Assembly: GCF_900631945.1 (NCBI RefSeq) | Contig: NZ_UZWE01000026.1 | Coordinates: 62,001 to 126,000 of the forward strand | Reading direction: 5' to 3' | DNA: 64,000 bases | Origin: Paracoccus haematequi | GTDB lineage: Bacteria; Pseudomonadota; Alphaproteobacteria; Rhodobacterales; Rhodobacteraceae | In this document: in pieces, positions 44,446-53,935 of the stretch | How the letters are laid out: every line of letters begins with the position of its first letter | Position numbering within the stretch: the first letter of the stretch is position 1 | The notes under the pieces: model-generated | Told to the model about the DNA's origin: nothing | What the model saw: only the letters and a program-made list of their open reading frames with translations | Databases searched by the model: none | Position numbers and translations under genes: made by a program

Positions 44446-45810
44446 ATGATCCCCGATTTCGCCCCCGATTCCGCTGACGCCCTGCCGCTTTGGGCGGTCT
44501 GGAAGGGCGATCCCCTGGCCGACCAGGCCGGTCCCTGGCCCGCAGCCAGCGGATTTTCCGGGAAGATGGCCGAGATTTGCCTGCTGCCCAACGCCTCGGG
44601 CGGGCTGGCCGGGGCCTTCCTGGGTCTGGGCGACCGCGCACAGGCCAGCCGCCACCGCTTTGCCCTGGCCCATGCCACGGCCCTGCCGCCGGGCACCTGG
44701 CGCGTCGCCCTGCCCCAGGGGGCCGACCCGAATGAGGCGGCCCTGGCGCTGCTGCTGGGCCAGTACCGCTTTTGCCGCTACAAGGGCGCGCCCTATGCCG
44801 GGCCGCAGTTCATCTGCCCCGAAGGCGCCGATCCCGCCCGGATCCGCGCCCAGGCGGCCGGAGAGTTCCTGACCCGCGACCTGATCAACACCCCCGCCAA
44901 CGACATGGGGCCTGATGACCTGGAGGCCGCCGCCCGCGCCCTGGCGGATAAGATCGGGGCCAGCATCGCGGTGATCGCCGGCACCGGCCTTCTGGACGCC
45001 GACCTGCCGATGATCCACGCGGTCGGCCGCGCCGCCGAACAGGCCCCGCGCCTGATCGACATCCGGCTGGGCGACAGCGGCCCGCGCCTGACGGTGGTCG
45101 GCAAGGGGGTCTGCTTCGATACCGGGGGCCTCGACATCAAGCCCTCGGCATCCATGCTGCTGATGAAAAAGGACATGGGCGGGGCGGCCACCGCACTGGG
45201 CCTGCTGAAGATGCTGGCGCTGACCGGCGCGGCGGACCGGATGCGGATCCGGGTGCTGCTGCCGGTGGTGGAAAACAGCGTTTCGGCGGGTTCATTCCGG
45301 CCGGGCGACGTGCTGACCAGCCGCAAGGGCCTAACGGTCGAGGTGAACAACACCGATGCCGAAGGCCGGCTGATCCTGGCCGATGCGCTGACGCTGGGGG
45401 CCGAGGAAGCGCCCGACCTGATGATCTCGCTGGCAACGCTGACGGGGGCGGCGCGGGTGGCGCTTGGACCCGACCTGCCGCCGTTTTACTGCGACGACGA
45501 CGCCACGGCCGACGCGCTGTCCCGCGCCGCCATGGCCGTGCGCGATCCGCTGTGGCGGATGCCCTTCTGGGACGGCTACGAATCGCAGATCGAGCCGCCC
45601 ATCGCCGATCTGGACAACGCGCCATCGGGCGGGATGGCCGGGTCGATCACCGCCGCCCTGTTCCTGCGCCGCTTCGCCCAAGGCGCCGGGCGCTATGTCC
45701 ACATGGATATCTATGGCTGGCAGCCCGTCCTGGCGCCGGGCCGTCCCAAGGGCGGCGTGGGCCAGGGGGCGCGCGCGATCCTGGCGGCCCTGCCGCAGAT
45801 CCTGCCATGA
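44446..45810 (+). CDS. M17 family leucyl aminopeptidase-like protein
   Basis: This is a cytoplasmic dizinc aminopeptidase of family M17, 454 residues. The catalytic half shows VGKGVCFDTGGLDIKPSASMLLMKKDMGG (Lys and Asp ligands, about residues 214-242) and the signature NNTDAEGRLILADAL near residue 301 with the active-site Arg. It ends with an ATGA overlap into an NlpC/P60 hydrolase gene. The pairing suggests joint breakdown of short peptides, perhaps from peptidoglycan; that is inference. Confidence 0.92.
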   Translation: MIPDFAPDSADALPLWAVWKGDPLADQAGPWPAASGFSGKMAEICLLPNASGGLAGAFLGLGDRAQASRHRFALAHATALPPGTWRVALPQGADPNEAALALLLGQYRFCRYKGAPYAGPQFICPEGADPARIRAQAAGEFLTRDLINTPANDMGPDDLEAAARALADKIGASIAVIAGTGLLDADLPMIHAVGRAAEQAPRLIDIRLGDSGPRLTVVGKGVCFDTGGLDIKPSASMLLMKKDMGGAATALGLLKMLALTGAADRMRIRVLLPVVENSVSAGSFRPGDVLTSRKGLTVEVNNTDAEGRLILADALTLGAEEAPDLMISLATLTGAARVALGPDLPPFYCDDDATADALSRAAMAVRDPLWRMPFWDGYESQIEPPIADLDNAPSGGMAGSITAALFLRRFAQGAGRYVHMDIYGWQPVLAPGRPKGGVGQGARAILAALPQILP

Positions 45811-46649
45811 CGCTGGACCGCCGCCTGACCCCCGCCACGGATCGAGTCGCCCTGGACAGCCTGTGCGGGGTGATCGAACGGCCCGCCTATACCCCCGGCC
45901 AGGCCGCGCGGCTGATCGTGCCGCTGGCCGACCTGATGACCGCGCCCGATGGTCGCCGCGACCGGCAGGTGAATTTCGGCGCCGATGTCACGGTGATCGA
46001 GACGCGTGGGGACTGGTGTTTCGTCCAGGCCGCGCTGGACGGCTATTGCGGCTGGATGCCCGCCGCCGCGCTGACCCGCGACCTGGCCCCCGTCACGCAT
46101 CGGGTGACGGCCCCCGCGACCCATGTCTATCCCGCCCCGGACATGAAGCGGCCGGAACGGGCCAGCCTGTCCCTTGGCGCGCGCCTGTCGGTCACAGGGA
46201 CCGAGGGGCGCTTTGCCCGGCTGGCCGACGGCGGCTTCGTTCCCGTCCAGCATATCGGCGACCAACCCGCGTCCGACCCGGTGCCGGTGGCCGAAAGCCT
46301 GGTGGGCACGCCCTATCTGTGGGGCGGCAACAGCCGCTGGGGCATCGACTGTTCGGGGCTGGTGCAGGCGGCGCTGACGGCCTGCGACATCCCCTGCCCC
46401 GGCGACAGCGACCTGCAACGCGACGCCTTTCCGGCGGCAGACGGCATCCGGCGCGGCGACCTGTTGTTCTGGCCCGGCCATGTGGCCCTGGCCATGTCGC
46501 CCGACCTGATGATCCATGCGACCGCCTGGACCATGGCGGTGATCGTCGAGCCCATCGGCCAGGCCATCGCCCGCATCGACGCGCAGGGCGACGGGCCGTT
46601 CCTGGGTGTCCGCCGCCCGCCTCTGGCGCAGCCCGCCGCCATCGCCTAG
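45807..46649 (+). CDS. NlpC/P60 family peptidoglycan hydrolase-like protein
   Basis: This 280-residue cysteine peptidase has an SH3-like N-terminal region (about 1-160; TVIETRGDWCFVQ and a second similar unit ending GGFVPVQHI). A C-terminal NlpC/P60 domain follows, with the nucleophile in GIDCSGLVQ near residue 180, the His in WPGHVALAM and a later polar residue completing the triad. No signal peptide is seen, so a cytoplasmic role on murein peptides, like YkfC, is likely. ATG 45807 overlaps the M17 peptidase stop. Confidence 0.9.
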   Translation: MTLDRRLTPATDRVALDSLCGVIERPAYTPGQAARLIVPLADLMTAPDGRRDRQVNFGADVTVIETRGDWCFVQAALDGYCGWMPAAALTRDLAPVTHRVTAPATHVYPAPDMKRPERASLSLGARLSVTGTEGRFARLADGGFVPVQHIGDQPASDPVPVAESLVGTPYLWGGNSRWGIDCSGLVQAALTACDIPCPGDSDLQRDAFPAADGIRRGDLLFWPGHVALAMSPDLMIHATAWTMAVIVEPIGQAIARIDAQGDGPFLGVRRPPLAQPAAIA

Positions 46650-46678
46650 ACCGCGCCGAAAAGTAAGGAGACGCGGCC

Positions 46679-47557
46679 ATGTTCACCGTTTCGCTGATCG
46701 CATCGCCCCTGCGCGCCAACCTGACGCGGCAGACGGCGCAGGGCCTGGCCGACCGCTGGGGCGGCGGGCCGGTCCGCTGGCTGAACCCCGCCATCGCGGC
46801 GGAATTCGACCTGTCCCACAGGCCCGCCGATTTCCAGGACGCCTGGGCCGATCTGCACGCCCAGACGCTGGATCTGGCGATCCAGCCCACCTGGGGGCGG
46901 CGCAAGAAAATCCTGCTGGCCGACATGGATTCCACCATGATCGGCCAGGAATGCATCGACGAACTGGCCCATGTCGCGGGCGTCGGTCCGCGCGTGGCCG
47001 AAATCACCGCCCGCGCCATGAACGGCGAACTGGACTTCAACGGCGCCCTGACCGAACGGGTGTCGCTGCTGGCGGGCCTGAAGGACAGCGTGATCGCGGA
47101 TGTGCTGGCCTCTCGCATCACGCTGGCCGCGGGCGGGGCGGAACTGGTGGCGACGATGCGCGCGAACGGCGGCTATGCGGCGCTGGTCTCGGGCGGCTTC
47201 ACGGCCTTCACGCAGGCGATTGCCGACCGGCTGGGCTTTGACGAACACCGCGCCAACACCCTGCTGGCCCAGGGCGGGCTGCTGACCGGCCAGGTCGGAA
47301 TGCCGATCCTGGGGCGCGAGGCCAAGGTCGAGGCGCTGCAATCGATCGCGGCGGCGCGCGGCCTGACACCGGCGGATGCGATCGCGGTGGGCGACGGCGC
47401 CAACGACCTGGGGATGATCCAGCTTGCCGGGACCGGGGTGGCGCTGCACGCCAAGCCCTCGGTCGCGGCCCAGGCGCAGATCCGCATCGACCACGGCGAC
47501 CTGACGGCGCTGCTGTACCTGCAAGGCTACTCCGCCAGCGATTTCGTCACGGGCTGA
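46679..47557 (+). CDS. serB: Phosphoserine phosphatase SerB
   Basis: SerB dephosphorylates phosphoserine, the last step of serine synthesis. The 292-residue HAD enzyme has motif I DMDSTMIGQE (nucleophile Asp near residue 81), motif II SGGF near residue 169, the Lys region and motif IV GDGANDLGMI near residue 240. The N-terminal 75 residues are the usual ACT-like part. Its last 11 bases overlap the NPD gene on the other strand. Confidence 0.95.
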   Translation: MFTVSLIASPLRANLTRQTAQGLADRWGGGPVRWLNPAIAAEFDLSHRPADFQDAWADLHAQTLDLAIQPTWGRRKKILLADMDSTMIGQECIDELAHVAGVGPRVAEITARAMNGELDFNGALTERVSLLAGLKDSVIADVLASRITLAAGGAELVATMRANGGYAALVSGGFTAFTQAIADRLGFDEHRANTLLAQGGLLTGQVGMPILGREAKVEALQSIAAARGLTPADAIAVGDGANDLGMIQLAGTGVALHAKPSVAAQAQIRIDHGDLTALLYLQGYSASDFVTG

Positions 47558-48548
47558 TCGCCAGCACCGTTTCCGCCGCTGGACGCGCGACGCTGGCGGC
47601 GGCGCCCGTCCCCGCCCAGAAGGCGCCATAGCCGTCGTTCCCCCGCGCCTTGGCGGCGGCATTCAACGCCTTTCCGATGTCATAGGCCATCGGATAGCCC
47701 GCCACGTCCCGGTCGTCGATGGCGGTGAAATCATTGACCAGGCAACGCGCCGGACGCCCCGAGATCGCCCGCGTCATTGCCGTCCGCCCGCCCGACAGGG
47801 CGGCACGATGGGCGGGCGGGGTCGCCGACTCGGGCGCGCGCAGGAAGGCGGTGCCGCATTGCACGGCGACCGCCCCTGCCGCCATCGCGGCGCGCGCCGC
47901 CGCCCGGTCCATGATCGCCCCGGCGGCAACCACCGGCAGGCCCAACGGGACCAAGGCCCGCACAAGGGCCGCATGATCCAGCCGGGCGTCCGGCCCGTCC
48001 GGGTCGAAGATGCCACGATGGCCGCCCGCCTCCCATCCCTGGGCCACGATCACGTCGAAGCCCGCATCGTGGATCGCCTGCCCCTCGGCGACCGAGGTCG
48101 CGGTGGCCCACAGCCTGCACCCAGCCGCTTTCAGTGCGGCGATCTGGCCCGGCTCGGGCAGCCCGAAATGGCAGCCGACGATGGCGGGCCGTTCGGCCAG
48201 CAGCATCGCCAGCATCGCGTCATTGCCGCGGAAACTGGGATAGATCTCGGACAGCGCGGCGGGCGGCTCGGCCCCGAAGCGCGTGAAGACCGGGCGAAGC
48301 ACATCGATCCAGCCCGCCTCTCGGGACGGATCGCGGACGGCCGGGGCGTGGCAGAACAGGTTCACGCCGAACATCCGGTCGGTCCCCTGCCGCACCGCCC
48401 GGATCGCTCGGCCCGCCGACGCCGCGTCCAGGGCGCCGAAGGCCAGGAACCCCAGGCCCCCCGCATTGCAGACCGCCACCGCCAGTTCCGGCGTCGAGGT
48501 TCCCGCCATCGGCGCCTGCACCACGGGGTGTATCACGTCATCGAACAT
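47547..48548 (-). CDS. Nitronate monooxygenase / NPD-type flavoprotein
   Basis: This is an FMN-dependent TIM-barrel protein of the 2-nitropropane dioxygenase family, 333 residues. It shows HPVVQAPMAGTSTPELAVAVCNAGGLGFL at the N-terminus split over residues 6-35, GCHFGLP, VIVAQGWEAGGHRG (the conserved glycine/His flavin loop near residue 177), VVAAGAIMD and VQCGTAFL. Family members oxidise nitronates; the true substrate is unclear. ATG 48548 has AGGAG upstream; the frame from 48587 is not used. Confidence 0.9.
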   Translation of the reverse strand: MFDDVIHPVVQAPMAGTSTPELAVAVCNAGGLGFLAFGALDAASAGRAIRAVRQGTDRMFGVNLFCHAPAVRDPSREAGWIDVLRPVFTRFGAEPPAALSEIYPSFRGNDAMLAMLLAERPAIVGCHFGLPEPGQIAALKAAGCRLWATATSVAEGQAIHDAGFDVIVAQGWEAGGHRGIFDPDGPDARLDHAALVRALVPLGLPVVAAGAIMDRAAARAAMAAGAVAVQCGTAFLRAPESATPPAHRAALSGGRTAMTRAISGRPARCLVNDFTAIDDRDVAGYPMAYDIGKALNAAAKARGNDGYGAFWAGTGAAASVARPAAETVLAISP

Positions 48549-48605
48549 CGGCCGCTCCTGTGTTTTGCCTTGGCACAAGTATCCCACGGGGTGAGCCGCG
48601 CCCGG

Positions 48606-48683
48606 AAGAAAGTCCAGTGGACTTTCTTCAGCGGCGAACGCCTGCCGCCCTGCGGCGGGCCGGGGGGTGTGAAACCCCCGGCC
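48606..48683. repeat. two-hairpin REP-like intergenic element
   Basis: A perfect inverted repeat AAGAAAGTCC-AGT-GGACTTTCTT (48606-48628) is followed 29 bp later by a 9-bp all-GC inverted repeat (GGCCGGGGG at 48658-48666, CCCCCGGCC at 48675-48683). The pair lies between divergent genes and upstream of the TauE gene. A paired-hairpin layout like this is typical of repeated extragenic elements; only one copy is in the window. Confidence 0.55.
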
Positions 48684-48715
48684 TTCGCCGCTTTACAAAA
48701 CCCGGCCAAAGGCGC

Positions 48716-49486
48716 ATGGCGCGCCCCATGCTGGATTTGTCGCTGGACCTTCTGCTGATCCTTGCCGCCGCCGGTTTCGCGGCAGGCTTCATCGACTCGA
48801 TCGCCGGGGGCGGCGGGCTGATCACCCTGCCGGTGCTGATGCTGGCGGGGATCCCGCCCGCTCAGGCGCTGGCCACCAACAAGGTGCAAGGGGTCTTCGG
48901 CGCGGCGACGGCGGCGGTCAGCTATGCCGCGCGGGGGCTGGTCGATCTGCGCAGCCAGTGGAAATCGGCGCTGATCGCCGGGCTGGCCGGGGCGATCGGC
49001 GCGGCGCTGGTCAGCTATCTGCCCACCGACAAGCTGAGGCTGGTGCTGCCGGTGATCCTGATCGCCATCGCCCTGTTCTTCGCGCTGAAGCCGGGCCTGA
49101 ACGACCTTGACCGGGTACAGCGGATCGCGCCCGCCGCCTTTGCCCTGACGGCGGTGCCGCTGGTCGGGTTTTATGACGGGGTTCTGGGACCGGGGGCGGG
49201 GTCGTTCTATATGATCGCCTTCGTCACCCTGGCGGGTTACGGCGTTCTGAAGGCCACCGCCCATACCAAGCTGTTGAATTTCGCGTCGAACCTGGGCGGG
49301 CTTGCGGCCTTCGCCCTTGTGGGCCAACCCTTGTGGCTGGTGGGCATCGTGATGGGCGTGGCGCAGATCGCGGGCGCGATGCTGGGGTCGCGGCTGGCCA
49401 GCCGGATCGGCGCGCGGCTGATCAAGCCGCTGCTGGTCGCCACCTCGACCGCGCTGGCCTTGCGGCTGATCTGGCAGATGCTCTAG
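48716..49486 (+). CDS. TauE/SafE family (TSUP) sulfite/anion exporter
   Basis: This 256-residue membrane protein has about eight helices in two repeats with the family's GFIDSIAGGGGLITLP near residue 24 and the later PLVGFYDGVLGPGAGSF. TSUP members move sulfite, sulfonates or related anions; the substrate here is unknown. The start is ATG 48716 with AAAGG upstream, or ATG 48728. The 3' end overlaps the L-asparaginase gene by 4 bp (convergent). Confidence 0.9.
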   Translation: MARPMLDLSLDLLLILAAAGFAAGFIDSIAGGGGLITLPVLMLAGIPPAQALATNKVQGVFGAATAAVSYAARGLVDLRSQWKSALIAGLAGAIGAALVSYLPTDKLRLVLPVILIAIALFFALKPGLNDLDRVQRIAPAAFALTAVPLVGFYDGVLGPGAGSFYMIAFVTLAGYGVLKATAHTKLLNFASNLGGLAAFALVGQPLWLVGIVMGVAQIAGAMLGSRLASRIGARLIKPLLVATSTALALRLIWQML

Positions 49487-50469
49487 GACGGAAAGCCCGG
49501 CGCCGTCCGCATCTCTCCGGTGGGGATGCCGCGCCAGTTGCGGATCGGGTCGGTCAGGAACCGGCCGACCGCCGGGTCGGCCTTGTCCAGAACGCCCAGA
49601 TGGACCAGCAGGGCGGTGATCGCGGCCTCGGCCGCGCGGGTGCCGCCATCGGTGATCTTCAAGGCCACGCCCAGGCCCTGATCGGGCAGGATCGCCACGA
49701 ACACCGCCTCGGCCCCGGTCTTGGCGGCGACGCGGCCGCCCATGGCGCGCATCAGGACCGTGCAGGCCCGCCCCTCGCCCGCGACCAGGTCGGGATGGGC
49801 GCGCATCGCATCCACAAGCCGCCGCATCGCCCGGCCCCGCCGATCGTCGGCCGGATCGGCAAAACCCGCCATCGCGCGACCCAGCCCCGCCAGCGAACAG
49901 GACCAGTTCGGGGCCGAGCAGCCGTCGATGCCGTATCCGGGGCTGACCTCTCCGGTGACCTCTTCGAACGCGGTCTTCACGGCCTGCTGGACGGGATGGC
50001 CGGGATCGACATAGTCGGCGCCGCCGCCCAGGTGCCGGTTCAGCGTCAGGAAACCCGCGTGCTTGCCCGAACAGTTGTTATGCAGCTGGCAGGGGGATTC
50101 GCCGCCGCAGGTCAGGCGGCGGTTTTCATCGGGGTCGCGCGGCATGTGGCAGCCGCAGCGCAGATCGGATTCGCCCAGCCCCAACGCATTCAGCCATCGG
50201 CCCACGGCGTCCACATGCAGCCGCGCGCCGCTGTGGCTGGCGCAGGCAAGCGCAAGGTGCCGGTCGGTCAGGCCCGCCGCATCGGCCGCGCCGCTTTCGA
50301 TCAGGGGCAGCGCCTGGATCATCTTGCAGGAGGACCGGGGAAAGATGATCTCGCTGGGACAACCCCAGGCCTCGACCACGCCCTTGGTGTCGCAGATGAC
50401 GGCATGGCCGCAATGCAGGCTTTCGCGCTGGCCGCCGCGCCGCAACTCGATCAGTTCCGCTGGTCGCAT
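49483..50469 (-). CDS. L-asparaginase II family protein
   Basis: This 328-residue protein belongs to the Asparaginase_II family (Rhizobium etli thermolabile type), which differs from E. coli AnsB. Visible are RGGQRESLHCGHAVI near residue 11, FPRSSCKMIQALPL near residue 43, CASHSG, HNNCSGKHAGFL near residue 130 and the GYGIDGCSAPNW segment. It hydrolyses asparagine to aspartate and ammonia. No signal peptide is present. AGGGGA precedes the ATG. Confidence 0.93.
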   Translation of the reverse strand: MRPAELIELRRGGQRESLHCGHAVICDTKGVVEAWGCPSEIIFPRSSCKMIQALPLIESGAADAAGLTDRHLALACASHSGARLHVDAVGRWLNALGLGESDLRCGCHMPRDPDENRRLTCGGESPCQLHNNCSGKHAGFLTLNRHLGGGADYVDPGHPVQQAVKTAFEEVTGEVSPGYGIDGCSAPNWSCSLAGLGRAMAGFADPADDRRGRAMRRLVDAMRAHPDLVAGEGRACTVLMRAMGGRVAAKTGAEAVFVAILPDQGLGVALKITDGGTRAAEAAITALLVHLGVLDKADPAVGRFLTDPIRNWRGIPTGEMRTAPGFPS

Positions 50470-50619
50470 GGCTTTTCCCCTGACAATTGCGCGATTTCCG
50501 GCCTTGCGCTCTTTCTCGCGCGGTGATTTTGGCTATCGTGACCGCAGATGGTTGAAAAGACCACGGCAATCGGGAAAAACCCCCCTGATGCGGCGAAAAC
50601 TATGGCAGGAGGCCAGAGC

Positions 50620-51144
50620 ATGACCAAGACCACGCTGCGCGGCATGACCGCAGCCCTTGCCCTGATCGCGGGCCTGGGGACCGCAGGGGCGCAGGAATCC
50701 ACCAATGTCGTCGCGACCGAAGGCGACTGGACCGTCTTCGCGGCGGAAAATCCCAAGGAATGCTGGGCGGTTTCGCCGCCCAAGGCGACCCAGAACACCG
50801 ACGCGAACGGCGCCCCGCGCGAGGTGACTCGCGGCGATATCCGCCTGTACGTGGCCTATCGCCCCGGCCAGAACGGCGAGGTCAGCTTCAGCGGCGGCTA
50901 TCCCTTCGCCCCCGACAGCACGGTCGAGGTCGATGTCGGCGGCGCCAAGTTCAACCTGTTCACCGAGGGCGAAAGCGCCTGGACCGGCAGCGCATCCGAG
51001 GATGAAAAGCTGATCGGCGCCCTGCGCGGCGGCACGAACGCGGTCATCACCGGACGGTCGTCGCGCGGCACGGTGACCAAGGACACGTTCAGCCTGGCCG
51101 GGATCACGGCGGCGACCAACACGGCGCGGGCGCGCTGTCAGTGA
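50620..51144 (+). CDS. IalB-like (invasion-associated locus B family) secreted protein
   Basis: This 174-residue protein has a signal peptide (about 24 residues, ending GTAGAQE) and resembles the IalB family: TEGDWTVFAAENPKECWAVSPP near the start of the mature chain, repeated short beta strands and a C-terminal single Cys. The family name comes from Bartonella; in free-living relatives the role is unknown, probably periplasmic. AGGAGG lies 7 bases before ATG 50620; the longer frame from 50548 is not used. Confidence 0.82.
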   Translation: MTKTTLRGMTAALALIAGLGTAGAQESTNVVATEGDWTVFAAENPKECWAVSPPKATQNTDANGAPREVTRGDIRLYVAYRPGQNGEVSFSGGYPFAPDSTVEVDVGGAKFNLFTEGESAWTGSASEDEKLIGALRGGTNAVITGRSSRGTVTKDTFSLAGITAATNTARARCQ

Positions 51145-51152
51145 CGCAGGCC

Positions 51153-51236
51153 GGGGGACTTCACGTCCCCCGAGTCCTCTGGGGGATATTTGGACCAAGG
51201 CAAAGGGGCGAGGCCGGTTGATTTTCGGCCTCGTTT
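51153..51236 (+). terminator. two hairpins after the IalB-like gene
   Basis: The first stem GGGGGAC (51153-51159) pairs with GTCCCCC (51165-51171). The second stem CGAGGCCG (51209-51216) pairs with CGGCCTCG (51226-51233) and is followed by TTT. They probably end the IalB-like transcript before rlmN. Confidence 0.6.
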
Positions 51237-51280
51237 CGCTTATCTGCGGGTCTTTCGCCCCTTATGCCGCCGGTTGACCC

Positions 51281-52450
51281 ATGAACGCGCCCATCACGCA
51301 GGATGTCCTCACCCTTCCCCGCAAGCTGCCGGACAGCGGGCGGGTGAACATCGTCGGCCTGACGCGCGGCCAGTTGCGCGAGGCGCTGATCGCCGCGGGC
51401 ACGCCAGAAAAGCAGGCCAAGATGCGCGTGGGCCAGGTCTGGCAGTGGATCTATCACTGGGGCGTCCGCGATTTCGCGCAGATGCCGAACCTGGCCAAGG
51501 ATTACCGCGCCCTGCTGGCCGAGAAATTCGAGATCGCGCTGCCCGAGATCGTCACCCGCCAGATCAGCGAGGACGGCACCCGCAAGTATCTGGTCCGCAT
51601 CGCCGGCGGCCATGAGGTCGAGACCGTCTATATCCCCGAGGAAGGTCGCGGCACCTTGTGCGTGTCGAGCCAGGTCGGCTGCACGCTGACCTGTTCCTTC
51701 TGCCATACCGGCACCCAGAAATTGGTGCGCAACCTGACGGCAGGGGAAATCGTCGGCCAGTTGATGCTGGCGCGCGACGACCTGGGCGAATGGCCCCTTC
51801 CCGGCGCCCCCAAGGATGAAACCCGGCTGGTCAGCAATATCGTGCTGATGGGGATGGGCGAGCCGCTGTACAACTTCGACGCCGTGCGCGACGCGATGAA
51901 GGTCTGCATGGACAACGAGGGGCTGTCGCTGTCCCGCCGCCGCATCACCCTGTCGACCAGCGGCGTCGTCCCCGAGATCGCCCGCACCGCCGAGGAGATC
52001 GGCTGCCAGTTGGCCGTCAGCTTCCACGCCACCACCGACGAGGTGCGCAACGTGCTGGTGCCGATCAACAAGCGGTGGAACATCGCCACGCTGCTGGACG
52101 CGCTGCGCGATTATCCGCGGCTGTCGAACAGCGAACGGATCACCTTTGAATACGTGATGCTGGCTGGGGTGAACGACAGCGACGAGGACGCGCACCGGCT
52201 GGTCGATCTGATCCGGGGCATTCCCGCCAAGATCAACCTGATCCCCTTCAACGAATGGCCGGGCGCGCCGTATAAACGGTCCAGCAACAACCGCATCCAC
52301 GCCTTCGCGGACATCATCTACAAGGCGGGCTACGCCAGCCCGATCCGCACCCCGAGGGGCGAGGACATCATGGCCGCCTGCGGGCAATTGAAGTCGGCGA
52401 CGGAACGGGGGCGCAAGTCGCGGGCGGAGATTGCGGCTGAGGTGGGGTGA
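51281..52450 (+). CDS. rlmN: 23S rRNA / tRNA (adenine-C2)-methyltransferase RlmN
   Basis: RlmN is a radical-SAM enzyme that methylates C2 of A2503 in 23S rRNA and A37 of some tRNAs. The 389-residue protein has the radical-SAM triad CTLTCSFC (C-x3-C-x2-C) near residue 134, [25 protein letters not shown] and the late CGQLKSA motif with the resolving Cys near residue 367. [17 protein letters not shown] near the N-terminus is typical of Rhodobacteraceae. A 136-bp gap with hairpins lies upstream. Confidence 0.96.
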   Translation: MNAPITQDVLTLPRKLPDSGRVNIVGLTRGQLREALIAAGTPEKQAKMRVGQVWQWIYHWGVRDFAQMPNLAKDYRALLAEKFEIALPEIVTRQISEDGTRKYLVRIAGGHEVETVYIPEEGRGTLCVSSQVGCTLTCSFCHTGTQKLVRNLTAGEIVGQLMLARDDLGEWPLPGAPKDETRLVSNIVLMGMGEPLYNFDAVRDAMKVCMDNEGLSLSRRRITLSTSGVVPEIARTAEEIGCQLAVSFHATTDEVRNVLVPINKRWNIATLLDALRDYPRLSNSERITFEYVMLAGVNDSDEDAHRLVDLIRGIPAKINLIPFNEWPGAPYKRSSNNRIHAFADIIYKAGYASPIRTPRGEDIMAACGQLKSATERGRKSRAEIAAEVG

Positions 52451-52513
52451 GGCCCGTCGATTTCATCCGCTCTTTCTGATAACCTTGCCCAAGCGCGTCT
52501 GTGCGAGGTGGTC

Positions 52514-52996
52514 ATGTTGAGGCTCTTACTTTTCGCCGTCGGGGCGCTTGGGGCGGCCCCTGCCCTTGCCGATTGGGTCTATCGGGCCCCCGAAGCATCG
52601 GACGACACGGGCAGCGTCTATGTTCAGAACAGGCAGGGGCACCGGCTGGATCTTGGATGCGGGAACGGCGGTTTTGTCGGGCTTTCCCTAAGGCCCGATT
52701 TGCGGCCCGCCAATGTCAGCCGCATCGAACATGCGATTCTGCAACTGCGTATCGATGAACGCCCGCCTCTGTTTCTGCCCGTGACCTGCCAGGATCATGG
52801 CTGCGATCAGGCGGCGCTGCATCTTGGCAAGCCCTTCACCGTCGCCGAGATAGAGGCCGTTGTCGCCGCGTTGCGGTCCGGTTCCTCGCTGGAAATCGCC
52901 TTGGGCGCGCAAACGATGACACGGTTCAGTCTGACTGGCTCCTCTGCGGCACTTGGCCGCCTGAAAGAACAGAACCCAAGTTGCGAGGGGCTTTGA
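52514..52996 (+). CDS. small secreted protein of unknown function
   Basis: This 160-residue protein begins with a signal peptide (LLLFAVGALGAAPALA, cleavage near residue 19) and a mature chain of beta character with four cysteines (LGCGNGG, CQDHGC, late SCEGL), which may form disulfides. I do not recognise a family. The start is ATG 52514 with GAGGTGG upstream. It is a stand-alone gene between rlmN and the LOG gene. Confidence 0.65.
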   Translation: MLRLLLFAVGALGAAPALADWVYRAPEASDDTGSVYVQNRQGHRLDLGCGNGGFVGLSLRPDLRPANVSRIEHAILQLRIDERPPLFLPVTCQDHGCDQAALHLGKPFTVAEIEAVVAALRSGSSLEIALGAQTMTRFSLTGSSAALGRLKEQNPSCEGL

Positions 52997-53006
52997 TCCG
53001 CAGGCG

Positions 53007-53843
53007 TCAGGCTGGCTTCGGCCACCCATCGATGATCTCCACCGCCTCCTCGGCCGTCTCCACATAGCGGAACAGCCCTAGATCCTCCTCTGAAATCGTC
53101 CCGGCCTCGGCCAGGCCCTTCCAGTTGATGATCCCTTCCCAGAACTCGCGCCCGAACATCAGGAAGGGAACGCGGGCCATGCGGCCGGTCTGGATCAGGG
53201 TCAGGGCCTCGAAGGTTTCGTCCAGGGTGCCGAAGCCGCCGGGGAAGATGGTGATCGCCCGCGCGCGCATCAGGAAATGCATCTTGCGGATCGCGAAATA
53301 GTGGAAGTTGAAGCACAGTTCGGGCGTGACATAGACGTTGGGCGCCTGTTCGTGGGGCAGCACGATGCCCAGGCCGATGGACTTGCCGCCCGCCTCGTGC
53401 GCGCCGAGGTTGCCCGCCTCCATCACGCCGGGGCCGCCCCCGGTGGTGATGACGAATTCCCGCCCGCCGGTTTCCAGGCTGCGGCGGGTCATTTCCTGGG
53501 CGAACAGCCGCGCCTCCTCGTAATAGGCCGAGAGCCTCGCCAGCGTTGGCGTGCGCGCCACGGCCGCGTTCTCGGGCGACGGGATCCGCGCACCGCCGAA
53601 CATCACCACCGTCGATTCCACCCCGGCCTCGTCCAGCAGCATCTGCGGCTTCAGCAGTTCCAGTTGCAGGCGGACCGGGCGCAACTCCTCGCGCAGCAGG
53701 AAGTCGCGGTCGGTGAAGGCCAGTTGATAGGCGGGCGCGCGGGTCTGCGGCGTGTCAGGGATATGCCGGGCACGGTCCGCATCCTCGTCGCTATGCGGAA
53801 AGGGGTGGGCGCGGTCCTCGGGGGTCTTGGTCGCGTCGTTCAT
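53007..53843 (-). CDS. LOG family protein
   Basis: This belongs to the Lonely Guy (LOG)/lysine-decarboxylase-like family. The 278-residue protein has FGGAR near residue 80, the nucleotide-binding GGGPGVMEAGN near residue 131 and PGGFGTLDETFE near residue 200. Members cleave nucleoside 5'-monophosphates to base and ribose 5-phosphate; in bacteria this often serves nucleotide turnover. An N-terminal extension of about 70 residues precedes the core. ATG 53843 is used; the frame open to 53948 is not. It is divergent from dapD. Confidence 0.88.
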   Translation of the reverse strand: MNDATKTPEDRAHPFPHSDEDADRARHIPDTPQTRAPAYQLAFTDRDFLLREELRPVRLQLELLKPQMLLDEAGVESTVVMFGGARIPSPENAAVARTPTLARLSAYYEEARLFAQEMTRRSLETGGREFVITTGGGPGVMEAGNLGAHEAGGKSIGLGIVLPHEQAPNVYVTPELCFNFHYFAIRKMHFLMRARAITIFPGGFGTLDETFEALTLIQTGRMARVPFLMFGREFWEGIINWKGLAEAGTISEEDLGLFRYVETAEEAVEIIDGWPKPA

Positions 53844-53935
53844 TCGGATCCTCGTGGCGCCCGGCGGATTGCGCGGGCCTTGTCCCAGCCTTATAGCCCA
53901 GGGGTGACAGTTTCCACCCGCAGCAGGAGAGGCCG

